A stretch of DNA of 64,000 nt from Clostridiales bacterium (lineage in GTDB: Bacteria > Bacillota > Clostridia > Lachnospirales > Lachnospiraceae), in contig JAHABX010000019.1 of assembly GCA_018376135.1 (NCBI GenBank), forward strand, positions 1-64,000, given 5' to 3'. This document shows, piece by piece, positions 42,449-50,103 of the stretch (its first letter is position 1; every line of letters starts with the position of its first letter). The translations under genes were made by a program, and so were the position numbers. The notes under the pieces are model-generated. The model did not search any database. It was not told where the DNA came from and saw only the letters and a list, made by a program, of their open reading frames with translations.

Positions 42449-42984
42449 GCAAAAAGGTAAAGGAATGGCTTGAAAAGCGAAAGCGCCCGGGAAAGGATCA
42501 GCTGCTGATCCTGGTTCTTCTGGGGCTTCTGCTGGCAGTGATCGCGATTCCCGTAGAGGATAGGGAAAAGCCTGCCGGTCAGAGTGTCCCCAAAGAGCAG
42601 GAAGAGGAGACCGCGCAGCAGCCGGAGACCGGATATGAGGCGCAGATGGAGCAGAAGCTGGAGGAGCTGCTGGGCAGTGTGGAGGGAGTGGGAGAGGTAC
42701 GGGTGATGCTGACCTTTGAGGGAACAGGAGAGAAAAAGGTGGAGAAGGATCAGGCGTTTTCCGCGGATGAAAGCCGGGAGGAGACGGTCTACACGGAGAA
42801 CGGGAGCAGCGAGCGCACCCCCTATGTGACCTCGGAGACCAATCCAAGGGTGGAAGGAGTTCTGATCATTGCAAAGGGCGGAGGAAACAGCCGGGTCAAA
42901 CAGGAGATTCTGGAGGCGGCACAGGCATTATTTGGCATCGAGGCACATAAAATTAAAATAATGAAAATGGAGGGAACAAAGTGA
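42445..42984 (+). CDS. spoIIIAG: Stage III sporulation protein AG
   Basis: 179 residues. Short cytoplasmic start, one membrane helix (ILVLLGLLLAVIAIPV), acidic linker, then a ring-building domain (LLGSVEGVGEVRVMLTFEG, EGVLIIAKGGGNS). In B. subtilis AG forms a large ring in the space between the two membranes. Confidence 0.92.
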   Translation: MSKKVKEWLEKRKRPGKDQLLILVLLGLLLAVIAIPVEDREKPAGQSVPKEQEEETAQQPETGYEAQMEQKLEELLGSVEGVGEVRVMLTFEGTGEKKVEKDQAFSADESREETVYTENGSSERTPYVTSETNPRVEGVLIIAKGGGNSRVKQEILEAAQALFGIEAHKIKIMKMEGTK

Positions 42985-43649
42985 AGCAATTATTAAAAAA
43001 ACCCGTATTTAAGAAAAATCAGATGATCATCACAGCGCTTGCCGCCATGATCGCAGTTGCCGGTTATCTGAACTATTCAGGAACCAGGCTGGATGAATCC
43101 ATGCTGAGCGCCAACAGCTCGGCGGTTGAGGATCTGGAGGACGGAAGTCTGGCAGAGGATATTTCGGCGGAGGATGTGTATGCCCAGACCGGAGAGACGG
43201 ACGATTACGCGGATATTGAGAGCCTGGATGAGGACGTGGCAGAGACCGGCGAGAGCGTAGGAGAGACGGTCCTGGCGAACAGTACGGTGGGAGTCGGTTT
43301 GGTATCGGAGGCAAAGGTGACCAGGGAGCAGACCCGTTCCAGAAATAAAGAGATGCTGATGGAGCTGATCAACAGCACCAATATCACCGATGAGCAGAAG
43401 CAGGGAGCCATCAATGAGATGGTGGAGATGACCGACGTGGCGGAGAAGGAGCTGGCGGCAGAGACGCTTCTGGTGGCGCAGGGCTTTGACGAGGTGGTGG
43501 TCAGTATCTATGATGCCTGTGCGGATGTGGTGGTGAGCAGTACCCAGGTCAGTGATGCCCAGCGCGCGCAGATCGAGGATATCGTCAAGCGCAAGACGGG
43601 AATTGAAGCGGCAAATATTACGATCACACCGGTAACCGCATCGGAGTAG
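42981..43649 (+). CDS. spoIIIAH: Stage III sporulation protein AH
   Basis: 222 residues with a single N-terminal membrane segment (MIITALAAMIAVAGYLNYS), a long acidic linker, and the C-terminal YscJ/FliF-like domain (ETLLVAQGFDEVVVSI, GIEAANITITPV) that binds SpoIIQ from the forespore. Overlaps AG by 4 bases. Last gene of the operon. Confidence 0.93.
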   Translation: MKQLLKKPVFKKNQMIITALAAMIAVAGYLNYSGTRLDESMLSANSSAVEDLEDGSLAEDISAEDVYAQTGETDDYADIESLDEDVAETGESVGETVLANSTVGVGLVSEAKVTREQTRSRNKEMLMELINSTNITDEQKQGAINEMVEMTDVAEKELAAETLLVAQGFDEVVVSIYDACADVVVSSTQVSDAQRAQIEDIVKRKTGIEAANITITPVTASE

Positions 43650-43658
43650 AATTTGTTC

Positions 43659-43718
43659 TTGACAAAATAAGGTTCGTTCTATATAATGCAATTGATAATC
43701 ATTATCAATTGCATTATT
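43659..43718 (+). promoter_or_regulatory. Iron-regulated feo promoter with Fur-type palindrome
   Basis: Perfect TTGACA (43659-43664), 17 bases, TATAAT (43682-43687). A 35-base perfect palindrome with one central base spans 43684-43718; its heart is TGATAATCATTATCA, the 7-1-7 Fur box. It overlaps the -10 box and start site, so iron-bound repressor would block transcription. Confidence 0.85.
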
Positions 43719-43742
43719 TTTGCAGACAGAGAGGATAGATAG

Positions 43743-43964
43743 ATGAAGCTGTACGAAGGACAAAAGGGAAGTACCCTTCAGGTTGTTCATATGGATCTTC
43801 CGATTCAGACGGAGCGCCGTCTGGAGGTGCTGGGAATGCTGGAGGGCACGAAGATCACGGTGGTGAACCGTAAGAAGAAAGGCGCCATGATCATCAAGAT
43901 ACGGGGCACGCGGTTTGCAGTCGGACAGGATATTACGGAACACATCGAGGTGAAGGCAGTATGA
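43743..43964 (+). CDS. feoA: Ferrous iron transport protein A
   Basis: 73 residues, an SH3-like fold: MDLPIQTERRLEVLGMLEGTKI and MIIKIRGTRFAVGQDI. FeoA supports FeoB in Fe(II) uptake. Its end overlaps feoB by 4 bases. Confidence 0.92.
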   Translation: MKLYEGQKGSTLQVVHMDLPIQTERRLEVLGMLEGTKITVVNRKKKGAMIIKIRGTRFAVGQDITEHIEVKAV

Positions 43965-46018
43965 ATACAAAGGAATTGACCATTGGTTTCGTGGGAAATC
44001 CCAACTGTGGAAAGACCACGCTTTTTAATGCATATACAGGGGCGAACCTGAAGGTGGCGAACTGGCCGGGAGTAACGGTGGAGAAGAAGGAAGGCGCCAT
44101 GCGCTTTCACGACGAGACCTATCGGCTGGTGGATCTGCCGGGTACTTACAGTCTGACCTCCTATACGATGGAGGAGACGGTTACCAGACAGTACATACTC
44201 AGTGATGATGTGGATGTGATCGTGGATGTGGCGGACGCCTCCGCACTGGAGCGCAACCTTTATCTGACGCTTCAGCTGATCGAGCTGGGAAAGCCGGTGG
44301 TGCTGGCGCTGAACATGATGGATATCGTACAGGAGAGGGGAATGGAGATCGACCTTCACCGTCTGCCGGAGATGCTGGGAATCCCCTGTGTGCCGGTATC
44401 TGCCAGAAGACAGAGCGGGCTGGAGATCCTGATTCATACGGTAGCGCATCATAAGGATAAGGTGCAGGGTGAGAAGCTCATTCATCATCATGAGGATGAG
44501 GAGAGCCAGAGCAGACATAAGGATGTGGAGGATCATCACCGGAAATATGCCATGGTCTATACGGATGAGGTGGAGGACCGGATCGATGAGATCGCCGCAA
44601 GACTTGAGGCGGCGTATCCGGGGCTTGAGAATCTCAGGTGGCATGCCATCAAGATTCTGGAGAATGACCAGGAGCTGACGGAAAAGTATCCTCTGGATTT
44701 TTCCGATATTCTGGATAAGGACTACGAGAAGGAGATCATTAACCAGAAGTTTGCTTTTATAGAAGAGATCATAGGAGAGTGTGTGGCGAACCGCAGCAGG
44801 AAGGCGGAAGCCACCGATCGTACAGACCGCATCCTGACCCATCCGGTGCTGGGACTCCCGGTCTTCCTGCTGATCATGGCAGGTGTGTTTTTCCTGACCT
44901 TTACGGTGGGCGACTGGCTGAAGGGCTACTTTGAGATTGCGCTGGAATGGCTGACAGGCGTTACGGTATCCGGTCTTCTGGCTGTGGGAGCGGGAGATAT
45001 GCTGATCTCCCTGATCGCAGACGGTATTATTGCCGGAGTAGGCGGGATCCTGACCTTTCTTCCCAATATTTTCATCCTGTTCCTTGCACTTGCCTTTCTG
45101 GAGGACAGCGGTTACATGGCAAGAGTTGCCTATGTGATGGACGGGATCATGGGAAAGATCGGTCTTTCGGGAAGAGCCTTTCTTCCCATGCTGCTGGGCT
45201 TTGGCTGTACGGTTCCGGCGGTCATGGCGTCCCGTGTGCTGGAGAACCGGAAGGACCGGATGAAGACGATTTTGATCACCCCGTTTATGTCCTGCAGTGC
45301 AAGGCTCCCGATCTATGTGTTGTTCTCGGAGCTGTTCTTTGGAGACCGCGCCATGATTGCGGCATTTTCCATGTACGTTCTGGGACTGGTCATTGCGATT
45401 CTGGCAGCGTTCGTGCTGAAGCTGGCGGATAAGAAGAAGGATGGAAATATGCTCCTGATCGAGCTTCCGGAATATAAGACGCCCAATGCCCACACCATCC
45501 GGGTGTATGTATGGGAGAAGGTAAAGGATTACCTGTCCAAGGCGGGAACCACGATCTTCATTGCGTCTATCATTATGTGGGTAGTTATGAATCTGGGAGC
45601 AGGCGGCTTCACAACGGATATGGATCAGAGCTTCGGCGCAGCTATCGGAAAGGTGCTGGTTCCGGTATTTGCCCCCATTGGTCTTGGCTACTGGCAGATC
45701 ATCCTGGCGCTGATCTCCGGAGTTGCGGCAAAGGAGGTTGTGGTATCCAGCTGTTCCGTTCTGTTCGGCATTGGAAATGTGACCACGGAAGCAGGGATGC
45801 AGAGCCTGTCCGCCCTGCTGGGAAGCATGGGCTTTGGCGCACTCAACGCTTATGTGCTGATGGTATTCAGCCTGCTCTACGTACCCTGTCTTGCGGCGGT
45901 GGCGACGATCAAAAGAGAGACCGGCAGCTGGAGATGGACCCTGGGTATGGCTGTATTCCAGCTTTTGACCGCATGGGCGGTATCCTTTGTGATCTTCCAG
46001 GTCGGTTCCCTGTGGTAA
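43961..46018 (+). CDS. feoB: Ferrous iron transport protein B
   Basis: 685 residues. N-terminal G domain (GNPNCGKTTLFNAYTG near 9-24, DLPGTYSL, NMMD), a His-rich linker (HHHEDEESQSRHKDVEDHH near 170), then a membrane part with the two Gate motifs and the conserved FGCTVPAVMASRVLENRKDR (20 residues). It imports Fe(II). Expected to be repressed under iron-rich conditions by the upstream palindrome. Confidence 0.95.
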   Translation: MNTKELTIGFVGNPNCGKTTLFNAYTGANLKVANWPGVTVEKKEGAMRFHDETYRLVDLPGTYSLTSYTMEETVTRQYILSDDVDVIVDVADASALERNLYLTLQLIELGKPVVLALNMMDIVQERGMEIDLHRLPEMLGIPCVPVSARRQSGLEILIHTVAHHKDKVQGEKLIHHHEDEESQSRHKDVEDHHRKYAMVYTDEVEDRIDEIAARLEAAYPGLENLRWHAIKILENDQELTEKYPLDFSDILDKDYEKEIINQKFAFIEEIIGECVANRSRKAEATDRTDRILTHPVLGLPVFLLIMAGVFFLTFTVGDWLKGYFEIALEWLTGVTVSGLLAVGAGDMLISLIADGIIAGVGGILTFLPNIFILFLALAFLEDSGYMARVAYVMDGIMGKIGLSGRAFLPMLLGFGCTVPAVMASRVLENRKDRMKTILITPFMSCSARLPIYVLFSELFFGDRAMIAAFSMYVLGLVIAILAAFVLKLADKKKDGNMLLIELPEYKTPNAHTIRVYVWEKVKDYLSKAGTTIFIASIIMWVVMNLGAGGFTTDMDQSFGAAIGKVLVPVFAPIGLGYWQIILALISGVAAKEVVVSSCSVLFGIGNVTTEAGMQSLSALLGSMGFGALNAYVLMVFSLLYVPCLAAVATIKRETGSWRWTLGMAVFQLLTAWAVSFVIFQVGSLW

Positions 46019-46031
46019 GGAGGAGTAAGAG

Positions 46032-46184
46032 ATGGCAGCAACGATCATTCTTGTGGTATTGATTAGCGCATACAGCCTCTGGATACTGCATAAAAAATAT
46101 AAGGACGCGAAGAAGGGAAAGTTCTGCAGCTGCGGCTGTCAGGACTGTCCGTCCAAATGTCATGAGTTTCAGGAAGAAAAATAG
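46032..46184 (+). CDS. FeoB-associated Cys-rich membrane protein
   Basis: 50 residues: one membrane helix (ATIILVVLISAYSLWIL) followed by a basic stretch and CSCGCQDCPSKC. This small protein follows feoB in many Clostridia (PF12669) and may handle iron at the inner membrane face. GGAGG lies before the ATG. It is too short to have been listed among long frames. Confidence 0.88.
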   Translation: MAATIILVVLISAYSLWILHKKYKDAKKGKFCSCGCQDCPSKCHEFQEEK

Positions 46185-46211
46185 AGACGATTGATACGAT
46201 TGGAGGTAACA

Positions 46212-46865
46212 TTGTGCAGGCAAAGAACCCGCGTTAATTATCGCCGTTTAGGCTGCCTGTTGTTGACTTCTTTCCTGCTATGGGCACTGCCCGGCTGTGG
46301 GAATGATGCCTCCGCACCAGAGTTTCCACCCGCAGTGGAGACAGTGCAGGCGGTGGCGGAGGAGCTGCGCTGGGATTTGAATCCTGAGGAGACGCAGTCA
46401 TGGGCGGAGGATCAGATTCTCTATGCCTTCAAGACCGGGGATCAGACGAGCGCTTCGGTTTCCTGTGCTTTGGTAGAGGGGAAACGCGTCTTAATGGTAA
46501 ACTGTGTTGCTGCGCTCCTTCCAGATAAGCCACAATTTGCCTGGGAGGACTGGAAGGATGCCATGACTCTGGCAGAGAAACTGTACGGCGGTTTTTCCGA
46601 GGGTGAGCTCTATCAAACCATATCCGAGCAGAATATACCGGAGTCTGAGATTCCGCCGGCGGGACTCGATACGCCCACAGGGCAGGAAGCCCTTAACTGG
46701 GAAGTGGAGCTTCCATCGGGATACGGAAGAGCCCGGTGGTCGATCAGCGCCGGCACTGTGGAGAAAAACTTCCCATCTCCCGTCATTCGTGACTGGCGGA
46801 TGATCTTCAGCATTTCGCTCTATGAGTCCAGGGAGGCGTATGAGAGCATGGGCGCAGTTTCTTAG
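46212..46865 (+). CDS. Putative lipoprotein of unknown function
   Basis: 217 residues from a TTG start (TTGGAGG 6 bases upstream). The N-terminus is basic, then hydrophobic, ending in the lipobox LPGC. The rest is acidic and soluble with the pattern AEELRWDLNPEETQSWAED; I recognise no domain. It follows the feo genes by 27 bases and could be co-transcribed. Its last bases abut the remnant insertion sequence, so the original C-terminus may have been altered. Confidence 0.65.
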   Translation: MCRQRTRVNYRRLGCLLLTSFLLWALPGCGNDASAPEFPPAVETVQAVAEELRWDLNPEETQSWAEDQILYAFKTGDQTSASVSCALVEGKRVLMVNCVAALLPDKPQFAWEDWKDAMTLAEKLYGGFSEGELYQTISEQNIPESEIPPAGLDTPTGQEALNWEVELPSGYGRARWSISAGTVEKNFPSPVIRDWRMIFSISLYESREAYESMGAVS

Positions 46866-46867
46866 TG

Positions 46868-47723
46868 TACGCCTGTTTTGTGACCGCCTGTGGCAGTCTG
46901 GTTTTGCCATTAAATCAGGAGACCATACAGCTTCTGAACAGGGAATGCCTGCAGGATTTTTCTGTCACTTCAGAATCAAGAACTCAGGATTTACAGAATA
47001 TAGTCCGGTTTTTAGAAAACCGATGTCAGATAGACAACACCGTTTTTGTCCATGGACGAGGAAAAAGGAAAAGCAAAAACCAACGGTATTTAGAACTTTT
47101 CCGCAGATTTCTTGAACGACAGAGCATCTATGACTGGCATACGGCAAGCTTTCAGGGAAGAAATAATTATTGTAAAACAGATCCGGATGCAACCTTTATG
47201 CACATGAAAGATGACCATATGAGAAATGCACAGTTAAAGCCCGGGTATAATGTACAGATTGCAGTAGACAGTGAATATATCGTAGCAGCAGATATTTTTC
47301 AGGATCGAAATGATGTCTGGACATTAGTTCCTTTTTTAAAGACAATGGAAACGAATCTGGGTTTCCGCTATCCGAGTGTAACGGCTGATTCGGGATATGA
47401 AAGTGAAGAAGCAGACACATATATTTGCCATGCCGGGAAATCCCTGTCCCCCTTTTTATCAAAAAGCAGAAAAGCAGGAGCGGGTATGAATCGGAAGCAA
47501 CCGTTTACGAATGTGAAGACTGCAGTAGATGTGCTTATAAAGAAAAATGTACCAAAGCAAAAGGAAACAAGCGGTTATATATTTCAAAAAGCTTTTTGGA
47601 AAAACCAGGGTAAAACTGGAGATTGTTTTGCTGTGTATGGGATACAACATCGATAAACTGCATGCAAAAATCCAAAGGGAACGCACTGGAAGTCATCTTT
47701 TTCCAGTAAAAGAGACCGCTTAA
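46868..47723 (+). pseudogene. Broken IS1182-family transposase
   Basis: Several pieces in more than one frame: LPLNQETIQLLNRE, then DPDATFMHMKDDHMRNAQLK and PGYNVQIAVDSEYIV (DDE core), a shift near 47450 to KSRSGYESEATVYECEDC, and finally MGYNIDKLHAKIQRERTG. The start is truncated and inner parts are missing, so it cannot make a transposase. It sits directly after the lipoprotein gene. Confidence 0.85.
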
Positions 47724-47760
47724 AAAATAAGAAAAACAAAGTATTATTAAAGTACGCCAA

Positions 47761-47807
47761 AAATCCGGAAGGATTCCTGAAACAAAAGGATTCCATCCGG
47801 ATTTTTT
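47761..47807 (+). terminator. Hairpin terminator at the end of the IS1182 remnant
   Basis: AAATCCGG (47761-47768) pairs with CCGGATTT (47797-47804), with further inner pairing, then TTT. Confidence 0.6.
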
Positions 47808-47809
47808 CA

Positions 47810-47865
47810 TAGATAGAGCGAGAGTATCGCTCTATCATCTAATCAGATGATTTTGCAACACCCTC
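47810..47865. mobile_element. Right end of the IS1182-like element
   Basis: Two perfect small hairpins (GATAGAGCGA/TCGCTCTATC and ATCATCT/AGATGAT) precede the terminal sequence ATTTTGCAACACCCTC (47850-47865). Read inward it starts GAGGGTGTTGCAAAAT, the likely terminal repeat. The left end was not found. Confidence 0.6.
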
Positions 47866-47889
47866 ATTCTTTTTTGCGTTAATAAAGTG

Positions 47890-48009
47890 ATGAATAGAAT
47901 CGAACCTGTCACAATATATGCTGAAATGCAAATGGAATGCCAGTTAGCCGCTTATATCGACAGGTTAGCAGAAGTACAAGCATTGAAAGAAGATGGAATT
48001 GAAAAATAA
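47890..48009 (+). CDS. Very small ORF of unknown function
   Basis: 39 residues (MNRIEPVTIYAEMQMECQ...), AT-rich, no clear ribosome site. It could be the tail of a lost gene. 48010-48081 holds nothing recognisable. Confidence 0.2.
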   Translation: MNRIEPVTIYAEMQMECQLAAYIDRLAEVQALKEDGIEK

Positions 48010-48081
48010 TTTTTCAAAATTCGTTATTTGCATAAATTGTAAATCTATTTTAATTATATTGGATAATTGTCTGACTTATTG

Positions 48082-48110
48082 TTGAGGATTTATGGTTGAT
48101 ATGTTATAAT
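48082..48110 (+). promoter_or_regulatory. Candidate promoter in AT-rich island
   Basis: TTGAGG, 17 bases, TATAAT. A strong AAAGGAGG with the two-codon frame ATG-GTA-TAA follows at 48155, and the small gene at 48205 next. Confidence 0.5.
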
Positions 48111-48204
48111 AAATATATTTATACATACAGTATTGGAGAAAGGAGGAGATGCCAATGGTATAAATCTAATATCTATATAAATTTAATTTAAGGAATGGAG
48201 CAAA

Positions 48205-48438
48205 ATGTCTGTTTTAAAAAAAGAAATACGTGTCACTAGAAATTTAGACGAGTGTAATAGGATTAGAGCTTTACTTTCCAAATATGACATTAAAACTTTT
48301 GTTATTACAAATACAATAACTAATCCAGGGAGACATCATGGTAATCTCTTTGTTAATATGTCGGCTGCTTATGAATACCACATTTTTGTTAATAGAAAAG
48401 ATGGAAAGAGAGCTTTAGAAATGTTACGGATGTTATGA
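48205..48438 (+). CDS. Small protein resembling DUF2007 family
   Basis: 77 residues with the alternating pattern of a small ferredoxin-like fold: RNLDECNRIRALLSKYDIK, a strand (FVITNT), and FVNRKDGKRALEML. This suggests the DUF2007 putative signal-transducing family, but the match is loose. GGAG lies 8 bases upstream. Very AT-rich compared with the surrounding chromosome, indicating transfer. It precedes a broken secreted-protein gene by 10 bases. Confidence 0.5.
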   Translation: MSVLKKEIRVTRNLDECNRIRALLSKYDIKTFVITNTITNPGRHHGNLFVNMSAAYEYHIFVNRKDGKRALEMLRML

Positions 48439-48448
48439 AGAAAAGCAT

Positions 48449-49178
48449 ATGAATAAAAAAATTTATAGAATCTTATCAATCATAGGAACATTAATTTTTT
48501 TATTTTCTCTGAGCTTTAATACTTTTGCAGCAGAAAGTAATATGGATGATTCTATGACTATATAAAATGAAAAGATTCAAGATATCAATGTGTTAATGGA
48601 ACGTGCTATAAATGGAGAAAATGATGCACCAGCTCAAATAGTTGAGAGTATTAAGAGAAATAGCGTTTTAACAATTGATGGAGTTGAACAAGTTGAAGAA
48701 CCTTTGGTTACAACTGAACTTTTAAGTTCTTCAAGAACTGATGGTGAAAGTCGTTGATAATCAGTTAATGTCGACCTCTTCTTATTCAAAAGAAGAACAT
48801 GTATCATCTTCCGGCGGTGAAATCACTTTATATACCACGATATATTTTGATGTAAGCGATATTACAATACAATTAAAAAAAGTAAGCACAAGTGCTTCTG
48901 TTAATGTTGGAATGCTTGCTGTTGACAATGTAAAAGTAAGATATGGATATACTGGTGTAGATTATGATACACGAGGACTTGCTAATTATACATCATCATG
49001 GTACTCAAAGGCGAGTACATCTCACATTGTAACAGTAAATGCTCCTAAACTTGAAGGTATATCTGGTGGCATAGTTTACAGTATTTGGGGAGAAGGTGCA
49101 GCATATGTAACAAGAGGTGGATCCAGTTGGACTACAAGCCACAAAGTAACAGAATGCGATATGGGATGGTTTTTATGA
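48449..49178 (+). pseudogene. Broken gene for a secreted protein of unknown family
   Basis: The first 38 codons encode a signal peptide (MNKKIYRILSIIGTLIFLF... ending FAAES). A TAA at 48563 interrupts, yet the same frame stays open to 48758 with plausible protein sequence. The frame then changes near 48740 and continues to 49178 as a Ser/Thr/Val-rich strand-forming domain (SVNVGMLAVDNVKVRYGY). Undoing one stop and one frameshift would give about 240 residues. I recognise no family. AT-rich. Confidence 0.65.
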
Positions 49179-49210
49179 GTGGATAGTAACAAATAACAAA
49201 AAGCATAGAC

Positions 49211-49239
49211 TTGATTTGTTTGATGACATATGATATAAT
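49211..49239 (+). promoter_or_regulatory. Promoter of the candidate antitoxin RNA
   Basis: TTGATT, 17 bases, TATAAT on the + strand, about 45 bases before the shared terminator stem. Confidence 0.65.
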
Positions 49240-49245
49240 GCAATC

Positions 49246-49316
49246 AGCTAAGAAAGAAATTGTATCCAAGTGGTATGCAAAGTGAAAACCCCGGAGTTGC
49301 AGCTCCGGGGTTTTCT
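49246..49316 (+). ncRNA. Candidate antisense antitoxin RNA (RNA II-like)
   Basis: From the expected start near 49246 to the terminator this gives an RNA of about 70 bases without an ORF. Its 5' part has AAGAAAGAAATT (49250-49261) and ATCCAAG (49264-49270). Both recur in the same order at 49419-49430 and 49436-49442, which are the complement of the toxin start region. So the RNA can pair with the toxin mRNA over its start codon and, through the terminator, at the 3' ends. This is the design of Enterococcus par RNA II. Confidence 0.6.
49285..49316. terminator. Shared bidirectional terminator of the toxin-antitoxin locus
   Basis: 12-bp perfect stem AAAACCCCGGAG/CTCCGGGGTTTT with a 6-base loop; T-run on both strands. 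Confidence 0.85.
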
Positions 49317-49345
49317 TCTCTTTTTACGGTTGAGCATCCGATAGG

Positions 49346-49441
49346 TTAGTTGTCACTGTCGTCGCCGTCTAACCATTTGCATATGTAGTAGCTGGCCACA
49401 CCTGCCATGACGGAAACCAAGAAAGAAATTATCAAATCCAA
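49346..49441 (-). CDS. Fst-like type I toxin peptide
   Basis: 31 residues with TTG start. One hydrophobic helix (LIISFLVSVMAGVASYYI) is followed by CKWLDG and the acidic tail DDSDN, the layout of Fst-family toxins (membrane helix, W-L-D near the membrane, charged tail). AAGGGGG lies 8 bases upstream of the start. Own promoter at 49490-49518 and a convergent antisense RNA. Fst peptides damage the membrane when the RNA antitoxin is lost. The family assignment rests on pattern, not alignment. Confidence 0.68.
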   Translation of the reverse strand: MDLIISFLVSVMAGVASYYICKWLDGDDSDN

Positions 49442-49489
49442 GCAGTACACCCCCTTTCTGTTGCCAGATTGGGTGCGACAACGCTGTAT

Positions 49490-49518
49490 ACTATATCATA
49501 AGGAAAAAAACAAGACAA
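49490..49518 (-). promoter_or_regulatory. Promoter of the toxin mRNA
   Basis: On the - strand, TTGTCT, 17 bases, TATAGT, about 48 bases before the start codon. Confidence 0.6.
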
Positions 49519-49560
49519 TAAGAGCATGACTTTGGCGGTATAGATCGTAATGGAATAAAA

Positions 49561-49621
49561 GGGGGCGTTACAAAATAGGTGAGTAATCACCTATGGAGCA
49601 GCGCTCCATTTTTGCACCCTC
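49561..49621. mobile_element. Miniature IS1182-like remnant (MITE-like)
   Basis: 61 bases. The left end GGGGGCGTTACAAAAT and right end ATTTTTGCACCCTC are degenerate versions of the element end at 47850-47865. Between them are two tight hairpins, ATAGGTGA/TCACCTAT and TGGAGC/GCTCCA. No coding content. The right hairpin with its T-run could stop rightward transcription. Nothing else was seen in 49519-49658. Confidence 0.45.
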
Positions 49622-49658
49622 ATGTTTTATCGTACGAAAATTTTGAAATAAAAAAGGG

Positions 49659-49708
49659 TTGACAAAAGAGAAATATAGGAATATTATTGTATTAAATCAA
49701 TAATACAA
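49659..49708 (+). promoter_or_regulatory. Promoter and operator of the GntR-ABC operon
   Basis: TTGACA, 17 bases, TATTAT, then the perfect inverted repeat TTGTATTA-N6-TAATACAA (49687-49708) covering the start site. Fits autorepression by the YtrA-type regulator. Confidence 0.75.
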
Positions 49709-49743
49709 CAATACAGACGATGTACTACAGAAAGGAGAGACAG

Positions 49744-50103
49744 ATGGAGTGGAAGCTGGATGACAATCGACCGATCTGGATGCAGCTGCAGGAGCAGCTG
49801 ACGAGAAGGATCCTGTCAGGCTGGTATCACGTGGGAGAACGGCTTCCCAGTGTGCGGGAGCTGGCATCGGAAGCGGGAGTGAATCCCAACACCATGCAGC
49901 GTGCGCTGGCGAGTCTGGACAGTACGGGGCTGACAGTGACCAACCGGACCACGGGACGGACGGTGACGGAGGAGGAAGCGATCATAGAAGGAATGCGTGC
50001 CAGTCTTGCCCAGGGGATCATAGAGCAGTTTTATGAATCGGCGGCGGAGCTTGGATATTCGAGAGAGCAGGCAGTGGAGCTGTTGAAAAGGAGAGAGAGA
50101 TGA
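49744..50103 (+). CDS. GntR-family regulator, YtrA type
   Basis: 119 residues from the ATG at 49744 (AAAGGAGA upstream). Winged helix: RPIWMQLQEQLTRRIL, GERLPSVRELASEAGVNPNT, then a short helical dimer tail. The YtrA subgroup controls ABC exporters encoded in the same operon, often induced by cell-wall antibiotics. The stop overlaps the ATPase start (ATGA). Confidence 0.88.
   Translation: MEWKLDDNRPIWMQLQEQLTRRILSGWYHVGERLPSVRELASEAGVNPNTMQRALASLDSTGLTVTNRTTGRTVTEEEAIIEGMRASLAQGIIEQFYESAAELGYSREQAVELLKRRER

Noticed and set aside
43805..46048. 747-codon open frame on the - strand over feoA-feoB
   Set aside because: Antisense shadow of feoB; composition mirrors the coding strand.
48155..48163. 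AAAGGAGG followed by ATG-GTA-TAA
   Set aside because: A two-codon frame is not a credible gene; it may be the start of a lost small toxin gene.
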